64,000 bases of DNA from Tsukamurella sp. 1534 (GTDB lineage Bacteria > Actinomycetota > Actinomycetes > Mycobacteriales > Mycobacteriaceae). A program made the position numbers and the translations under genes. Position 1 is the first letter of the stretch, and each line of letters opens with the position of its first letter. The notes beneath the pieces were generated by a model. That model was not told the DNA's origin. It searched no databases and worked only from the letters and a program-made list of their open reading frames with translations. The DNA lies in assembly GCF_000312385.1 (NCBI RefSeq), contig NZ_HE997627.1, positions 315,911 through 379,910 of the forward strand, written 5' to 3'. Positions 1 through 12,763 of the stretch are shown piece after piece.

Positions 1-113
1 AGGGTCCGCTTGCGCCGCTTGCGCTCGGTGTAGACGTAGGCCGCCACGAGGCCGAGGACGACGAGGACGCCGAGCAGCCAGACCGGCGTCGCGAGCGAGG
101 TCAGTCCGCCCAT
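1..113 (-). CDS. VWA-domain membrane protein, N-terminal fragment (Rv1481-like)
   Basis: Only the first 37 codons are in the window; the gene runs off the left edge. The start ATG (113-111) directly abuts the TAG stop of the DUF58 gene, so the two are translationally coupled. The visible peptide begins MGGLTSLATPVWLLGVLVVL, a single hydrophobic helix, followed by the basic run TERKRRKR, as expected for the membrane anchor of a von Willebrand factor A protein. The VWA domain itself is not visible. The assignment rests on the MoxR-DUF58-VWA gene order known from Rv1479-Rv1481. Confidence 0.75.
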   Translation of the reverse strand, partial: MGGLTSLATPVWLLGVLVVLGLVAAYVYTERKRRKRT

Positions 114-1046
114 CTAGGAAGCACCAGCCAATCCACGTCGACGTGCGGCGGTGAACCGCACGATGTCGGCGAGCCAGTCGCGGTCGGTGCGCAGCTGCAG
201 GATCGGCGCACCGACGCCGCGGAGGGTGCGGGCCACCTGCTGCCGGTGCTCCTCGGCCGCGTCCGCGAAGCGCGCCTGCAGCTCGGGGGTCACGGTGAGC
301 TCGCGGACGGCGCCGGTCTCCGCGTCGCGCAGCGCGATCTCGCCGATATCCGGCAGCTCCAGGTCCCGCGGGTCCAGCACCTCGACGGCGAGGATCTCGT
401 GGCGCCCGCCGAGGCCGCGGAGCTCGCGGACGTAGTCGACGTCGCCGAGGAAGTCGCTGATCACGACGACGAGCCCGCGGGGTTGTTCGGGCCGCCGGAG
501 CAGGTCGAGGGCCTCGCGCAGGTCGCCCCGGGTGCCCTCGGGGGCGCGGGGCGCGGTGGCGATCGTCCGCAGGACGAGCTGCTTCTGGGCGCGTCCGGCG
601 CGCGGGGGCACGCGCAGGATGGTCTCGCCGTTGGTGACCAGGCAGCCGATCCGGTTCGCGGCGCCGGAGACCAGGTGGGCCACGGCGGCGGACGCCGCGA
701 TCGCGAGGTCGCGCTTCGTACCGCCGACGGAGCCGAAGTCCATCGACGCGGAGAGGTCGACCACGACCCACGTCTGCAGTTCCCGGTCGGCGATCATCTG
801 CCGCACGTGCGGGTGCGTGGTGCGCGCGGTGACGGACCAATCCATGAGCCGGACGTCGTCGCCGGGGTTGTACGGCCGCGACTCGCCCGGTTCGGAGCCG
901 GGTCCGGGCAGCAGCCCCTGGTGGTCGCCCTTGAGCACACCGTCGAGCCGGCGGCGCACGAGCAGCTCGAGCGTCTTGAGCGACGCCTGCATGCGGGCCT
1001 CGTCGACCTCGCCGCCGGCGAAGCTCGGGAGCGGGGTTGCGGGCAT
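114..1046 (-). CDS. DUF58 domain protein (Rv1480-like)
   Basis: A 310-residue soluble protein. It has the DUF58 hallmark PGDDVRLMDW at residues 61-70, just after a Pro/Gly-rich loop, and a degenerate VWA-like metal site DLSASMD at 97-103. It starts with ATG two bases after the stop of moxR and its stop abuts the VWA gene, so the three form a tight operon. Family knowledge: DUF58 proteins act with MoxR AAA+ ATPases and VWA proteins, probably as a chaperone-like complex for envelope or stress functions. The exact substrate is unknown. Confidence 0.88.
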   Translation of the reverse strand: MPATPLPSFAGGEVDEARMQASLKTLELLVRRRLDGVLKGDHQGLLPGPGSEPGESRPYNPGDDVRLMDWSVTARTTHPHVRQMIADRELQTWVVVDLSASMDFGSVGGTKRDLAIAASAAVAHLVSGAANRIGCLVTNGETILRVPPRAGRAQKQLVLRTIATAPRAPEGTRGDLREALDLLRRPEQPRGLVVVISDFLGDVDYVRELRGLGGRHEILAVEVLDPRDLELPDIGEIALRDAETGAVRELTVTPELQARFADAAEEHRQQVARTLRGVGAPILQLRTDRDWLADIVRFTAARRRGLAGAS

Positions 1047-1048
1047 CC

Positions 1049-2164
<1,116 letters not shown>

Positions 2165-2308
2165 GTGGGTCCCCTTCGTCTCTCGTCCCCCGGCCCGTCC
2201 GGACCACTGCTTTCAGTCCGCGCGGGCCTCTACGGTCCGGCCCTGTCCGGCCGGTGCGATGCGGCCCGTACCCCGGACCCTTCCCCGAGGGTACGCAATC
2301 GTCGTCGG

Positions 2309-3814
2309 TCAGCTGTTGATGACGCGGACCGCCTGCGAGAGGAAGGTCGAGGCGTCGAACGGCGCGATGCGCACGGCGCCGCCCGACTGCGGGGCCTCGA
2401 GGATCTGGTTGTTCCCGAGGTACATCGCGACGTGCTGGCTGCCACCGGGTCCGCGGAACACCATGTCGCCGCGCTTGAGCTGGCTGACCGGCACCTTGGT
2501 GCCCGTCGTGTACTGGTGGCCCGAGTACTTGGGCAGCGCGATCCCGATCGCGGCGTAGGCGTACGCCATCAGCCCCGAGCAGTCGAAGCCGATCTTGTTG
2601 AAGTCGCCGAAGCTGTCCGCGACGCCGCCGTCCTTGACGCCCTTGGTGGCGCCCCAGGCGGTGCCGCCGCCCCAGGCGTACTGGACGCCGATCACGGACA
2701 TGCCGCGCGCGACGACCGCCTCGATGGCCTGCGCCCCGGACATCCCGGCGGCGTTCTGCACCGCCTGCGACGCACCGGCGGCGGCCTGCGCGGCGGGTGC
2801 GGGCGCGGGGCCCTGCGCGGCGGCCGGCTGGGCGTTGAAACCGAACATCGACCCGGCCTGGTTCACCAGGTTCTGCGCGAACCCGCGGGCGGCCGACAAC
2901 GGATCCGCGGCATCGACGTTCCCCGCGGCCGGAGCCTGCGCCGCCGGAGCCTGCGCGGCCGGGGCCTGGGCCGCAGGCGCCTGGGCCGCGGGGGCCTGGG
3001 CCGCCGGGGCGGTCACCTGCTGCGTCTGCTGCTCGTCGACGACGTACTGCGCGTAGATCTTCTGCTGCGCGGCACGGTCCTGTGCCCGCTTGGCCTCGTC
3101 GAGGGCCCTCTGCGCGAGCTCACGCTGCGCGGTGAGCTTGGTCTGCTCCTGCTGCTGGGACTGCAGCGCCATGTAGGTCGCGGCGATGGAGTCCTCGGCC
3201 TGCTGCTTGCGATCGGCGGCGGAGGCGGTCGCCGCGTCGGCCTGCACCTTGGCGGCGCGGGCGGCGGACTGCGACGCCTCCGCGCGGGCCTTGGCGGCCT
3301 TGAGGTCGCCGAGCGCGGCGCGCTGCTTATCGGCGACGATGCGCAGCGTGGTGGCCCGGTCGACGGTGGAGTTGGGATCCCCGCCGCCCAGGGTGTTCAC
3401 CAGCGCGCCCGCGCTGTTGCCCTGCTGGTAGGCGGCGCGCACGACCTGGTCGAACTTGTCCTGCGCGGCCTTGATCTTCGCGTTCGACTGGTTCACCTGG
3501 TTCTCGGAGACCTTGATCGCGCCGGTCGCCGCCTTGGCGGCGTTCTGCGCGGACACGAGGTCGACGGCCGCCTTGTTGACGGACTGCCGCTTGCCCGCGA
3601 CGTCGCCCTCCAGGTCCGCGATCCGCTGCTCCGCCTGCGCCACCTTGTCGACGAGGGCGGCGACGACGTTCGCCGGGTTGGCGGGGTCGCCGCCCGGTTC
3701 GGCCGTTGCGGCTCCGGTGGCGGCGATCGTTCCCACGACCAGGGACCCCGTCGTCACGGCCGCGAACAGCGACCGGACGGCGACAGTGGTGGCCGAGTGT
3801 GCCGTACGCCTCAA
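2309..3814 (-). CDS. ripA: RipA-like secreted NlpC/P60 peptidoglycan endopeptidase
   Basis: A 501-residue exported cell-wall hydrolase. A signal peptide covers about residues 1-39 (hydrophobic core, then ATAEPGG), followed by a long Ala/Gln-rich coiled coil (about 45-265), a linker with APAAQ repeats (about 268-298) and an NlpC/P60 domain at the C-terminus. Catalytic residues are visible: Cys412 in DCSG, His461 in QHVAM and Glu473, matching the Cys-His-Glu arrangement of RipA. Start is TTG at 3814, preceded by GAGGGAG. RipA-type enzymes cleave peptide stems during septum splitting, and the coiled coil normally blocks the active site until processed. Only one paralogue is present here, whereas M. 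tuberculosis has ripA and ripB in tandem. Confidence 0.9.
   Translation of the reverse strand: MRRTAHSATTVAVRSLFAAVTTGSLVVGTIAATGAATAEPGGDPANPANVVAALVDKVAQAEQRIADLEGDVAGKRQSVNKAAVDLVSAQNAAKAATGAIKVSENQVNQSNAKIKAAQDKFDQVVRAAYQQGNSAGALVNTLGGGDPNSTVDRATTLRIVADKQRAALGDLKAAKARAEASQSAARAAKVQADAATASAADRKQQAEDSIAATYMALQSQQQEQTKLTAQRELAQRALDEAKRAQDRAAQQKIYAQYVVDEQQTQQVTAPAAQAPAAQAPAAQAPAAQAPAAQAPAAGNVDAADPLSAARGFAQNLVNQAGSMFGFNAQPAAAQGPAPAPAAQAAAGASQAVQNAAGMSGAQAIEAVVARGMSVIGVQYAWGGGTAWGATKGVKDGGVADSFGDFNKIGFDCSGLMAYAYAAIGIALPKYSGHQYTTGTKVPVSQLKRGDMVFRGPGGSQHVAMYLGNNQILEAPQSGGAVRIAPFDASTFLSQAVRVINS
2925..3010 (-). repeat. APAAQ repeat tract in the ripA linker
   Basis: Five APAAQ pentapeptides and a final APAAG are encoded by near-identical 15-base units within the ripA-like gene. 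They form a flexible linker between the coiled coil and the NlpC/P60 domain. Such GC-rich tandem units are prone to copy-number change, so linker length may vary between strains. Confidence 0.8.
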
Positions 3815-4055
3815 GGTGTCTCCCTCACTCTGACTGCGTTACGCCCGACGCTGTACGCGCGTTTGCCACACGCACAACATTGGCTACAGACGTACCGTAC
3901 GGCACTTTTACAACAATAGAAAACAGCATTCACAAATTACATAGATGTGAGTAGCGGTATTTACCACTGACCTGCGCAGACGGTTCAATTCACCGAATCA
4001 GGGAATCAGACACCACCCAGGAAATAACATCCATGGGATTTCGAATGAATGTGCG

Positions 4056-4667
4056 CTATTCCTTCGAACCGGCGCCGATTGCGCCGTTCTCTTCGACCGC
4101 CGACGGGGCCGCGTCGCTCCGTAGCCCCGCTGCCCGACGGGCCGCGTCGACCGCGCGGCTCTGCTTGCAAACGAGGACCCGGGCGACGCCGGCGAGCGCC
4201 GCGACGATCAGTACGAGCGCGATGGTGAGCGCGGCCCACGGGAACGTCGCGTCGTGCGCCACGTCGACGAAGTCCTGCGCCGCCTTGGGCGGATCGTGCA
4301 GGGCGAGCTTGCCGGTGTAGCCGTCCTGCCCCTTCTCGATCTGGTACCGGCTCAGCTGCCCGTTCGAGTAGCCCGCCACCTGCGAGGGGGACATGGTGAG
4401 GATGGTGGTCTTCTCCCCCATGTCCTTGGCGACCTGGTTGCCGAGGTCCCGCAGCGAGGTGTCGGGGTCGTAGTCGTGCGCCAGCACGATCACCTTGAAG
4501 TTCTCGATGCCCTTGGCCTGCGCGTCCTGGACCACCCCGGCCAGATCGTCCTTGGCGCCGGCGTGCGCGGGATTGAGGACGGCGACGCCGTCGTCCTTCA
4601 GATCCGACTCCAGCGCCGCGAGATCCACGTCGTCCGGCACTTCGGTGATGATCGGCAGAGGCCCCAT
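4056..4667 (-). CDS. Rv1476-like membrane protein
   Basis: A 203-residue protein with one strong transmembrane helix near residues 145-170 (WAALTIALVLIVAALAGVA) and a short charged cytoplasmic tail; the rest is a hydrophilic domain similar to the TPM-like domain of Rv1476. It lies between ripA and acn, exactly where Rv1476 lies. I chose the ATG at 4667 because TACTGT (minus strand, 4679-4674) is followed by six bases and then the ATG, the geometry of a leaderless transcript. An in-frame GTG at 4691 has no ribosome site and lies upstream of that -10 box. Function unknown; the neighbours suggest an envelope role. Confidence 0.78.
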   Translation of the reverse strand: MGPLPIITEVPDDVDLAALESDLKDDGVAVLNPAHAGAKDDLAGVVQDAQAKGIENFKVIVLAHDYDPDTSLRDLGNQVAKDMGEKTTILTMSPSQVAGYSNGQLSRYQIEKGQDGYTGKLALHDPPKAAQDFVDVAHDATFPWAALTIALVLIVAALAGVARVLVCKQSRAVDAARRAAGLRSDAAPSAVEENGAIGAGSKE

Positions 4668-4669
4668 GA

Positions 4670-7654
<2,985 letters not shown>

Positions 7655-7675
7655 TCGCAGAGTTCGACCAGTGAC

Positions 7676-7706
7676 GGCGGGTCCGGCCCCAGCGGCCGGG
7701 CCCGCC
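7676..7706 (+). terminator. GC-rich hairpin between acn and acnR
   Basis: The arms at 7676-7688 and 7694-7706 pair over 13 bases with one G-T wobble and a five-base loop. No T-run follows, so it may attenuate or process the acn-acnR transcript rather than end it fully. Confidence 0.45.
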
Positions 7707-7728
7707 GCCCCGTAATCAGGAGTCCCCC

Positions 7729-8298
7729 TTGCCCAAGGTCAGCGACGATCACCTCGCCGCCCGCCGGCGTCAGATCCTCGACGGTGCGCGGACGTGTTTC
7801 GCTGAGTTCGGTTACGACGGTGCGACGGTGCGCCGCCTGGAGGCGGCGACGGGCCTCTCGCGCGGCGCGATCTTCCACCACTTCCGGGACAAGGACGCGT
7901 TGTTCCTCGCACTCGCGCGGGAGGACGCGGAGCGCATGGCCGATATCGCGGCCACGCAGGGCCTGGTGCAGGTGATGCGGGACATGCTCGCCCACCCGGA
8001 GCGGTTCGACTGGCTCGGCACGCGGCTGGAGATCGCGCGACGCCTCAAGAACGACACCGAGTTCCGGGGCCAGTGGTCCGAGCGCAGCGCCGAGCTGACG
8101 GCTGCCACGCTGCGGCGCCTGGAGCAGCAGAAGGAGCGCGGCCGGCTGCGCGACGACCTCCCCACGTCGGTCATGCTGGCGTACCTGGACCTGGTCCTGG
8201 ACGGACTGGTCACGCACCTGGCGTCCGGCCGCTCCACCGAGGGCCTGGAGGCCGTCCTCGATCTCGTGGAGGCCTCGGTCCGGCGCGACAACGCCTGA
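7729..8298 (+). CDS. acnR: TetR-family repressor of aconitase (AcnR-like)
   Basis: A 189-residue TetR regulator. The N-terminal helix-turn-helix is clear (RRRQILDGARTCFAEFGYDG, then TGLSRGAIFHHFRDKDALF at about residues 40-58). It starts with TTG at 7729, behind CAGGAG. It lies 74 bases after acn on the same strand, the order in Corynebacterium and in mycobacteria (Rv1474c). Family knowledge: AcnR represses acn and senses citrate with Mg2+. A matching operator lies at the acn promoter, which supports the call. Confidence 0.9.
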   Translation: MPKVSDDHLAARRRQILDGARTCFAEFGYDGATVRRLEAATGLSRGAIFHHFRDKDALFLALAREDAERMADIAATQGLVQVMRDMLAHPERFDWLGTRLEIARRLKNDTEFRGQWSERSAELTAATLRRLEQQKERGRLRDDLPTSVMLAYLDLVLDGLVTHLASGRSTEGLEAVLDLVEASVRRDNA

Positions 8299-8301
8299 GC
8301 G

Positions 8302-9126
8302 CTATCTCCCGTCCGGCGGAGTCGCGAACAGGAACACCGCGCCGCCCGGGTCGGTCGCGGAGCCCATCGTCCCCCACGGCGTCGATTCGGCCGGCCGGAT
8401 GATCTGCCCGCCGGCCGCGGTGATCCGTTCGGCCGCCGCGTCGGTGTCCTCCACGGTGATGTACACCTGCCAGAACGACGGGGTCCCGTCGCCGAACACG
8501 CCCGAGTCGAAGAGCGGTGCGGCGTCCATGATCCCCGCCACCCCGTCCTTCGCCCCGTCCGCGCCCACGAGCACCTGGCTGTACCGGTCCGGGCCGAACG
8601 AGCCGGGCTTGCCGCCGCTGCCGATCTCCTCCAGCTCCCACCCGAACACGCTGCGGTAGAACGCCTTCGACGCGTCGTAGCTGCGGCTCATGCAGTCGAA
8701 CCAGTAGGGGGTCCCGGGCACGCCGCGCTCGACGAAACCGGGGTGCGCGCCAGGCTCCCAGAGTCCCACCGCGGCGCCCACCGGGTCGATGACGAAGGCG
8801 AAGCGGCCGAGGTCGCCGACGGGGACGACCGGCACCACGACGGAGGCGCCCGCCGCGGTCGCGGCCGCGAGCGAGGCCTTGGCGTCCGTGCAGCGCAGGT
8901 ACATCGACCAGACGTCGCCGGGGCCACCGCCACCGTCGGGCGGCGCCATCACGCCGGCCACGCGGTTCCCGTTCACCCGGAAGTTGCGGTATCCACCGTG
9001 CTCCTCGTCGGGCGGCTCGGCCTCCCAGCCGAACACCGCGCCGTAGAACCGTACGGCGGCGTCGACGTCGGAACTCATCAGATCGATCCAGACGGGGGCG
9101 CCGACGGGCGCCGTGTACTCGGTCAT
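8302..9126 (-). CDS. VOC-superfamily (glyoxalase/bleomycin-resistance type) protein with two domains
   Basis: A 274-residue cytoplasmic protein made of two vicinal-oxygen-chelate modules. Each begins with a PVWIDLMSSD or YWFDCMSRSY strand and contains a FYGAVFGWE or FYRSVFGWE motif. Proteins of this layout are often annotated as hydroxylase or glyoxalase-like, but substrates are mostly unknown. It is convergent with acnR, with three bases between stops. No metabolic context points to a substrate. Confidence 0.82.
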   Translation of the reverse strand: MTEYTAPVGAPVWIDLMSSDVDAAVRFYGAVFGWEAEPPDEEHGGYRNFRVNGNRVAGVMAPPDGGGGPGDVWSMYLRCTDAKASLAAATAAGASVVVPVVPVGDLGRFAFVIDPVGAAVGLWEPGAHPGFVERGVPGTPYWFDCMSRSYDASKAFYRSVFGWELEEIGSGGKPGSFGPDRYSQVLVGADGAKDGVAGIMDAAPLFDSGVFGDGTPSFWQVYITVEDTDAAAERITAAGGQIIRPAESTPWGTMGSATDPGGAVFLFATPPDGR

Positions 9127-9172
9127 GCCTCAAACCTTGCACACGGCGGGACGGAGTTCCAGGGTTCCGGGG

Positions 9173-9922
9173 TCAGATGTGCGCGACCCCGCGGGCGTCG
9201 CGGTAGACCCCCTGCACGCCACTGGTGGACATCGGGGCGGACTGCGCCTTGGCGTCCGAGGCCACCACGGCCTGCAGGGTGATGCCGGCGACGAGGAAGT
9301 CGGCCACGGACCGCCGGGTGTGGTCCGAGGAGGTCACCAGGACGGCACCGTTACCGAATCCGTTCTGGCGCATGAGCCCCGCGGTGTTGATGGCGTTCGC
9401 CTGCGTGGAACCGGCACGGTCCTCGGTGTATATGCGCGTCCCCGGGAGCCCCTGCGCCAGCAGCCATTCCTTCATCGCCGCGGCCTCGGTCTTGCCCGCC
9501 TTGGGGGCGCCTCCCGTCACCACCACCGGAAGGGCCGGGTACGCCTGCGCGACGGCGAGCCCCTTGGTGAGGCGTTCCACGAGGATCGGCCGCAGCCCGC
9601 CGTTGTCCTCCAGACCGAAGCCGAGGATGACGATGGCGCTGCCGGGGGCGATCCCGCTGGGCACCTGATCGGTCAGGGGGAACGTGAGCGCCTGGTTGAC
9701 GTTCTGCATCACGGCCACGACCTTCTGCGCCTGGTCCGTCGGCATCTGGTTGATCGCCGCCTGGGCGCCTGCGGTGTCGCCGGCCGCCTGGCGTTCGAAG
9801 GCCGTGTCCGTCAGCGACGCGGTCGACGGTGCCGCGCCCGCCGCCCCGGTCGCGAGGGTGGCCGCCGCCGCGACGGCGACCGTCAGTGACGCGATGGAAC
9901 GGATATAACCAGAGACACGCAT
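9173..9922 (-). CDS. Exported YdcF/DUF218-family protein
   Basis: A 249-residue protein with a signal peptide (residues 1-30, ending ATGAAGAAPS) and a C-terminal DUF218 (YdcF/SanA) domain: AIVILGFGLEDNG, then PVVVTGGAPKAGKTEAAAM, and finally AVLVTSSDHTRRS. DUF218 proteins are linked to envelope homeostasis and possible nucleotide or cofactor binding, but no reaction is established. The ATG at 9922 has GGAGGAC upstream. It is transcribed alone. An inverted repeat in the upstream region (9961-9984) may be a regulatory site. Confidence 0.8.
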   Translation of the reverse strand: MRVSGYIRSIASLTVAVAAAATLATGAAGAAPSTASLTDTAFERQAAGDTAGAQAAINQMPTDQAQKVVAVMQNVNQALTFPLTDQVPSGIAPGSAIVILGFGLEDNGGLRPILVERLTKGLAVAQAYPALPVVVTGGAPKAGKTEAAAMKEWLLAQGLPGTRIYTEDRAGSTQANAINTAGLMRQNGFGNGAVLVTSSDHTRRSVADFLVAGITLQAVVASDAKAQSAPMSTSGVQGVYRDARGVAHI

Positions 9923-9960
9923 GTTGTCCTCCGTGACAAATGAGTCGTTCGGTGGAAAAC

Positions 9961-9984
9961 TACACCAATGAGGTGCGTGGTGTA
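9961..9984. promoter_or_regulatory. Inverted repeat upstream of the DUF218 gene
   Basis: TACACCA (9961-9967) and TGGTGTA (9978-9984) are perfect 7-base inverted arms separated by ten bases, 40-60 bases upstream of the minus-strand start. This is the size of a dimeric repressor site. No known regulator was matched. Confidence 0.35.
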
Positions 9985-10095
9985 CACGTGACTGTTGTTA
10001 TTGTGATCATCGGCCGTTCGCGGGCATCCCGGATCTTCGGTGCATTCCTGCGGTCCGTCACCGGCGTGTCGTCGCAGAAACCCACCGGAAGTCCC

Positions 10096-10131
10096 GGCTC
10101 TCGCCCTGGTTCTCGCCCTGGTTCTCGCCCT
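10096..10131. repeat. Three 12-bp tandem repeats
   Basis: Units 10096-10107 (GGCTCTCGCCCT), 10108-10119 and 10120-10131 (both GGTTCTCGCCCT) are head to tail. The last unit overlaps the stop codon of the glycerophosphodiesterase gene (10132-10130). It looks like a small slippage repeat, not a regulatory array. Confidence 0.75.
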
Positions 10132-11158
10132 ACGACGCAGCGGGCAGCGCGATCCCCAGCTCGCTGAAGACCGCGCGGGCACGGTCCGGGTAGTCGGTGA
10201 TCAGCCCGTCCACCCCGTCGCGCAGCAACGCCCGCATGGTCGCGGGGTCGTTGACGGTCCACGGGATGACCTTCAGCCCCTGGTCGTGCGCGCGCCGGAT
10301 CACCGCCGGCGTGGTGAAGCGGACGAATCCGGGGTCGCCGACACCGCCCTCCTGAGGGTCGCCCTGCACGGGCGAGACGGCCGTGAGCCCGGGGATCGTC
10401 TCCTTCGCGGCACGCACCCAGTCGCCGCGGTGGGCATCGACGTCGAGGCCGAGCCAGGGCGACGCGCCGGGCTTCCCCGTCTGTAAGAACTGCTCGCCGT
10501 TCGTGAGCGCGATCAGCCCCACCCCCGGCAGCAGCGGGCCGATCTCGCGCAGCGCGTTCCAGTCGAAGCTCTGGATCGTGACCTGCCGGGCCAGGCCCGA
10601 CCGGGTGATCTCCCCCGCCACCGCGCGCACGAACTCGCCGCGGGGCGCGGTCTGCTCGGGCGATCCCGCCTCGACCTTGGTCTCGATGTTCATCCGCACG
10701 GGCGAGCGCCGCGACCGGACGAGGTCGAAGAGCTCACGCAACTCCGGGATCCGTGCGCCCTCCACCAGGCGCTGCGTCGCGGTCACCTTCTCGTAGCCGC
10801 AGTTCATGGTGCGGATCTGGGCGTAGGTCAGGTCGCGGACGAACTCGCCCACGTAGGGGTACTGCGGATCGCCGGGCGTCGCGGGCGCGGTGTCGGCGCA
10901 CTTCTTCGCGTCCACCTTCCGGTCGTGCGTGATCACCACGCGCCGGTCCCGGGTGACCTGGGTGTCGAGTTCGAGGGTGGTGACGCCGAGCCGCATGGCG
11001 GCGGCGAAGCCGTCCAGCGTCGACTCGGTCTGCAGGCCGAGCCCTCCCCGGTGCGCCTGCAGGTCGACGGTCCGCGGCACGGCGGCGGCCGGCACGGCCG
11101 CTGTACCCAGGGCCGTCGCAGCGCACAGCACGGGAACGAGGAGGCGGCGCAGAGACAT
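10130..11158 (-). CDS. glpQ: Secreted glycerophosphodiester phosphodiesterase
   Basis: A 342-residue GDPD that hydrolyses glycerophosphodiesters to glycerol-3-phosphate and an alcohol. A signal peptide occupies about residues 1-27 (ending VPAAAVP). The catalytic motifs are visible: AHRGG (first His), TLELDTQ (metal Glu and Asp), THDRKVD (second His) and the long loop typical of extracellular GlpQ enzymes (CADTAPATPGDPQYPY). The ATG at 11158 is unambiguous. It is a single gene divergent from the Jet operon. Probable role: release of glycerol-3-phosphate from deacylated phospholipids outside the membrane. Confidence 0.9.
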   Translation of the reverse strand: MSLRRLLVPVLCAATALGTAAVPAAAVPRTVDLQAHRGGLGLQTESTLDGFAAAMRLGVTTLELDTQVTRDRRVVITHDRKVDAKKCADTAPATPGDPQYPYVGEFVRDLTYAQIRTMNCGYEKVTATQRLVEGARIPELRELFDLVRSRRSPVRMNIETKVEAGSPEQTAPRGEFVRAVAGEITRSGLARQVTIQSFDWNALREIGPLLPGVGLIALTNGEQFLQTGKPGASPWLGLDVDAHRGDWVRAAKETIPGLTAVSPVQGDPQEGGVGDPGFVRFTTPAVIRRAHDQGLKVIPWTVNDPATMRALLRDGVDGLITDYPDRARAVFSELGIALPAAS

Positions 11159-11217
11159 GGCGTCACCGTAGGCAGCGGGGGTGAACGGCGCCTCACGTGC
11201 GGATGAAGCCCCATCGC

Positions 11218-11223
11218 TACACT
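11218..11223 (+). promoter_or_regulatory. -10 box of the jetABC operon
   Basis: TACACT lies 30 bases before the jetA ATG, giving a short leader that contains the ribosome site GGGAGG (11242-11247). The -35 is not convincing. Confidence 0.4.
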
Positions 11224-11253
11224 GGGCCGTCGGTCACGAACGGGAGGTACACG

Positions 11254-12762
11254 ATGGCGCAATCGGCCGCCGAGCTGTACGCCGCGTTCACGGACAACGC
11301 CGACAACGACGTGGCGCTGCGGCTGCTCCGCTCCCCCAACGCCGTCGCCTACCTGGCACTCATGGCCGCGCGCCTGGGGACGGGCCCCGTCGACGCGGAG
11401 GAGCTCGCGGACGCCCTTTCCGTCGACCTGCAATCCCTGCAGGCCCACTTCACGGACCGGGCGCGCCCGGTGCCCGACGGAACCGACGTCCTCGACACCT
11501 GGGTCAAGAACGGGTTCGTCTCCCGCACGCTGGACGACGAGGACCGCGAGGTGTGCCAGCTGACCCGCGGCGCAACGACCGCGCTCGGCCAGGTCCAGGC
11601 GGTGTCGCTGGACCGCAACGTGGCCACCGAGACCGCCCTGGAGCTGGTCACGGCGCGCCTGGCGGCGGTCGCGGTCACCGTCAGCTCCGACCCGGACGAT
11701 CACCTGCGGGCCCTGGACGAGCAGATCGCGGAGCTCACCCGCCGCCGCGAGGCGCTCCGTGCGGGCCTGGTGCCGGAGTACGACCAGGGCAAGGTGGTCG
11801 ACGACCTGAAGATCGTGAGCTCGCTCGCCGAGCGCATGCCGGCGGATATCCTGGGCTACGGCGAGAAGCTGCGCGAGCACACCCGCGCCCTGCTCACGCA
11901 CGGGCTGGACGCGGCGGGCGGTTCGGAGGCAGAGGCCTACGCGCGCACGCTGCAGCGACTGTTCGACGGGCACGACGAGCTCGCGAACACCCCGGAGGGC
12001 AAGGCGTTCGACGCGTTCTACACGCTGCTCTCCGACCACCGGCTGCGCCGCAGGCTCGAGGAGTCGGTGGCCGCGGTGGTCGACGCGGTGGAGCTCCCCG
12101 ATGACCTCCGGGACTCCCTCACCGGCTTCCTCGACCGGATGTGGATGCAGGTGCAGCGGGTCGACGAGATCCGCGGGCAGGTGTACCGGCGCATCAACAC
12201 CTTCGTCAAGGACGGCGACTTCCTGCAGTACCAGTCGCTGCGCGCCCGGATCACGGAGGCGCAGCGCGCCGCCGTCGAGGCGTTCGACGCGGTCCCCGCG
12301 AGCCGCGACACCGGCCTCGCCGTCCCGATGACCGCCGTCGACACCAGTTCGGTGGGCGCCCTGAAGTTCCACGACGGCGTCGTCACCCTGCCGCCCGAGG
12401 TGCGCGAGACCTCGGGCGAGTTCACGATCGACCCGGCGCGGCTGGTGGGGCGCGAGGCCATCGACTGGGAGGTGCTCGCGTCCGCCGTGAACGACGCGGT
12501 CTCCGGGTCCGACGGTGCCGACCTCGCCGCCGTCCTCGCGGGGATCGACCGGCCCCGCGCGGGCGACGTGGTCGGCGTGTGGTCGCTGGGCGCCCGGTAC
12601 GGCACCGTCGACGCCGACCGGCCGGTCACCGTCGTCGCGCACACCGCGCGCGGCCCGCGCGAGCTCACCGTGCCGCACGTGGAGTTCGCGGCCGCGCTCC
12701 CGCCCCTGACCCCCGCTTCGGCCGCGCCCGAGCCCACCACCCTGTTCGAGCAGGAGGCCTGA
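11254..12762 (+). CDS. jetA: JetA/MksF-like kleisin (DUF3375)
   Basis: A 502-residue DUF3375 protein, the kleisin subunit of Wadjet/MksBEF SMC complexes. Only an N-terminal winged-helix region (LYAAFTDNADNDVALRLLRS), a central coiled coil (LDEQIAELTRRREALRAG) and a conserved region around WMQVQRVDEIRGQVYRRINTF can be seen by eye. I start at ATG 11254, behind GGGAGG; the frame upstream overlaps the promoter. One base separates it from jetB. In Wadjet the kleisin closes the SMC ring that extrudes and tests circular DNA. Confidence 0.9.
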   Translation: MAQSAAELYAAFTDNADNDVALRLLRSPNAVAYLALMAARLGTGPVDAEELADALSVDLQSLQAHFTDRARPVPDGTDVLDTWVKNGFVSRTLDDEDREVCQLTRGATTALGQVQAVSLDRNVATETALELVTARLAAVAVTVSSDPDDHLRALDEQIAELTRRREALRAGLVPEYDQGKVVDDLKIVSSLAERMPADILGYGEKLREHTRALLTHGLDAAGGSEAEAYARTLQRLFDGHDELANTPEGKAFDAFYTLLSDHRLRRRLEESVAAVVDAVELPDDLRDSLTGFLDRMWMQVQRVDEIRGQVYRRINTFVKDGDFLQYQSLRARITEAQRAAVEAFDAVPASRDTGLAVPMTAVDTSSVGALKFHDGVVTLPPEVRETSGEFTIDPARLVGREAIDWEVLASAVNDAVSGSDGADLAAVLAGIDRPRAGDVVGVWSLGARYGTVDADRPVTVVAHTARGPRELTVPHVEFAAALPPLTPASAAPEPTTLFEQEA

Positions 12763-12763
12763 C

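Noticed and set aside
3815-4055. Cyclic di-AMP (ydaO-type) riboswitch upstream of the ripA-like gene
   Set aside because: Such riboswitches precede some actinobacterial cell-wall hydrolase genes, so I looked. The region is AT-richer and has no recognisable conserved core. A covariance-model search (RF00379) would settle it.
10096-10131. CRISPR array
   Set aside because: Three 12-bp head-to-tail units with no spacers are a simple tandem repeat.
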